The position numbers were made by a program, and so were the translations under genes. A stretch of DNA of 64,000 nucleotides from Lysinibacillus sp. FSL W8-0992. Its GTDB lineage: Bacteria; Bacillota; Bacilli; Bacillales_A; Planococcaceae. The notes beneath the pieces are model-generated. The model was given only the letters and a program-made list of their open reading frames with translations, was not told the DNA's origin and did no database searches. The DNA is taken from contig NZ_JBBOZQ010000001.1 of the NCBI RefSeq assembly GCF_038008685.1, positions 2,480,001 to 2,544,000 on the forward strand. Reading direction: 5' to 3'. Shown here one piece after another: positions 63,039 through 64,000 of the stretch. The first letter of the stretch is position 1. Every line of letters begins with the position of its first letter.

Positions 63039-64000
63039 ATGGATTCAATGAAATGGTTATTACCGAACTTGACTGCGCCAACATGGATGGACATTACAGT
63101 TGCAGTCGCGTTTTGTGTATTTGGTTGGCTATTCCAGCATTTTGTGCTGAAGAAAATAATTACGAGCAGTGTAACGTTTTTAAAAAAGAGACAACGTAAT
63201 TTTCAAGCGACTGTGCTTGCACAATTTAATAACGCAATCCGTTATGCGTTTATGTCTGCAGTAGTTGTACTTAGTTTATCGAATTTACTTAAAATATTTT
63301 TATTTACACATTTTGCAACGAAAAATTTCGTATTATCTATCATGGTGTTTTTTGCATTTAAAGGTATATATGATGTTCTTCATTATTATACAAAGCAGCC
63401 ATTACAGTTAAATAACGATGAAGAGCGAAATGTTCTTCTCCCGTTCTTCCTTCGTATCGGTAAAGTGCTTGTGATGATATTAGCCATGTTTACAATAGCT
63501 TCATTTTGGGACTTTAATATAAATGGCTTTTTAACAGGGATTGGTCTAACAGGAGTAGCGATTGCCTTTGGTATACGTGATACGTTGGCGCATGTTTTTG
63601 GTGGAATGTCGGTTGCACTTGACAATCCTTTTCAAATTGGCGACTGGATTGCAACAGAGGATCAAAAAATAGAAGGCACAATTGAAGATATCAACCTTCG
63701 TAGTACGCTCATTCAAACAGGCGACAAAGGGCTTGTATATGTGCCAAACTCTTATTTAGTTAATCGTCCGATATATAATTTATCAAAACGAGAAAAACGA
63801 AAATGTGAACTGTTTTTATATGTAGCCGCAGAAAACGAAGAGGAACAATTGCGCAGTGCTTTAAGTACGATTCATCAGCAAATTTATTTACATGCTAATA
63901 CTGAAAAAGAAATGATTCATGTTTATATTGATGAGTTTCACCAAACATCATATCGTGTTCTTGTTCGCTTCTTTGTTGCAACAAATGATACGGCAGTAAT
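63039..64000 (+). CDS. MscS-family mechanosensitive channel, truncated by the window
   Basis: At least 320 codons are open to the end of the window. AAAAGGAG precedes ATG 63039. It has about four membrane helices; the last is the pore helix of MscS, GLTGVAIAFGIRDTLAHVFGG, followed by DNPFQIGDWI and the beta domain (EGTIEDINLRSTLI, YVPNSYLVNRPIYN). It should release ions on osmotic downshock. The C-terminus is missing only because the window ends. Confidence 0.92.
   Translation, partial: MDSMKWLLPNLTAPTWMDITVAVAFCVFGWLFQHFVLKKIITSSVTFLKKRQRNFQATVLAQFNNAIRYAFMSAVVVLSLSNLLKIFLFTHFATKNFVLSIMVFFAFKGIYDVLHYYTKQPLQLNNDEERNVLLPFFLRIGKVLVMILAMFTIASFWDFNINGFLTGIGLTGVAIAFGIRDTLAHVFGGMSVALDNPFQIGDWIATEDQKIEGTIEDINLRSTLIQTGDKGLVYVPNSYLVNRPIYNLSKREKRKCELFLYVAAENEEEQLRSALSTIHQQIYLHANTEKEMIHVYIDEFHQTSYRVLVRFFVATNDTAV

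Noticed and set aside
1-64000. tRNA, rRNA, CRISPR array, prophage or replication origin
   Set aside because: No tRNA-like cloverleaf, rRNA segment, regularly spaced repeat array, phage structural gene or DnaA-box cluster was noticed in a reading of both strands. A covariance-model search would be decisive.

Overview
The window is about 64 kb of AT-rich chromosomal DNA from a spore-forming Bacillales bacterium, most likely Lysinibacillus or a close relative. The evidence is strong GGAGG-type ribosome binding sites, many TTG and GTG starts, dense Rho-independent terminators, and a gene backbone that follows the B. subtilis yqf-yqg-pst region as I remember it: ispH, yqfQ, cshB, nfo, a yqfT-like gene, a Zur-type regulator, yqfW, ispG, yqfZ, yqgB, yqgC, sodA, pbpA and pstSCAB-phoU. 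The genus is an inference. No rRNA, tRNA, CRISPR array, transposase or phage gene was seen.

Layout. 1-2.6 kb: the edge of an exported protein gene and a DcuS/CitS-type two-component system. 2.8-4.4 kb: ispH and the VrrA-like yqfQ, which carries a 12-bp tandem repeat. 4.8-13.0 kb: a complete high-affinity potassium module, kdpED facing kdpFABC, with an extra membrane microprotein before kdpF. 13.1-13.3 kb: a collapsed relic of a butanediol dehydrogenase gene. 13.6-15.8 kb: cshB and nfo. 15.9-25.2 kb: accessory genes: LytTR-DUF3021 pair, membrane hydrolase, lipid II flippase amj behind an ECF-type promoter, a VOC protein, a membrane protein with its HTH partner, two 144-bp GC-rich repeats, and a six-gene operon of duplicated small exported proteins with an ABC transporter. 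25.5-27.9 kb: yqfT-like gene and a zinc uptake operon (znuC-znuB-zur) behind a Zur box. 27.9-47.9 kb: mixed metabolism and envelope genes, including serC, YhgE/Pip, a MASE3-GGDEF-EAL protein, malic enzyme, proC, ctaB, and a MerR-CorC operon. 48.0-61.6 kb: yqfW, ispG, yqfZ, yqgB, a Na/Pi cotransporter, yqgC, sodA, pbpA and the phosphate operon behind tandem PhoP boxes. 62.0-64.0 kb: a VWA-like protein and a truncated MscS channel.

Themes. Several units form complete circuits with visible control sites: Kdp for potassium, Znu/Zur for zinc, Pst/PhoU for phosphate, and MerR-CorC, probably for a divalent ion. IspG and IspH are the last two enzymes of the MEP isoprenoid pathway. Amj, PbpA, YqfZ, YhgE and the exported-protein/ABC operon act at the envelope. 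The most promising little-described system is the 21.16-25.15 kb operon: two tandem Sec-exported proteins of 130 aa with duplicated leaders, three different ABC-2-type membrane proteins and one ATPase. It has the architecture of a secreted bacteriocin or stress peptide with a dedicated ABC module, but no function is shown.
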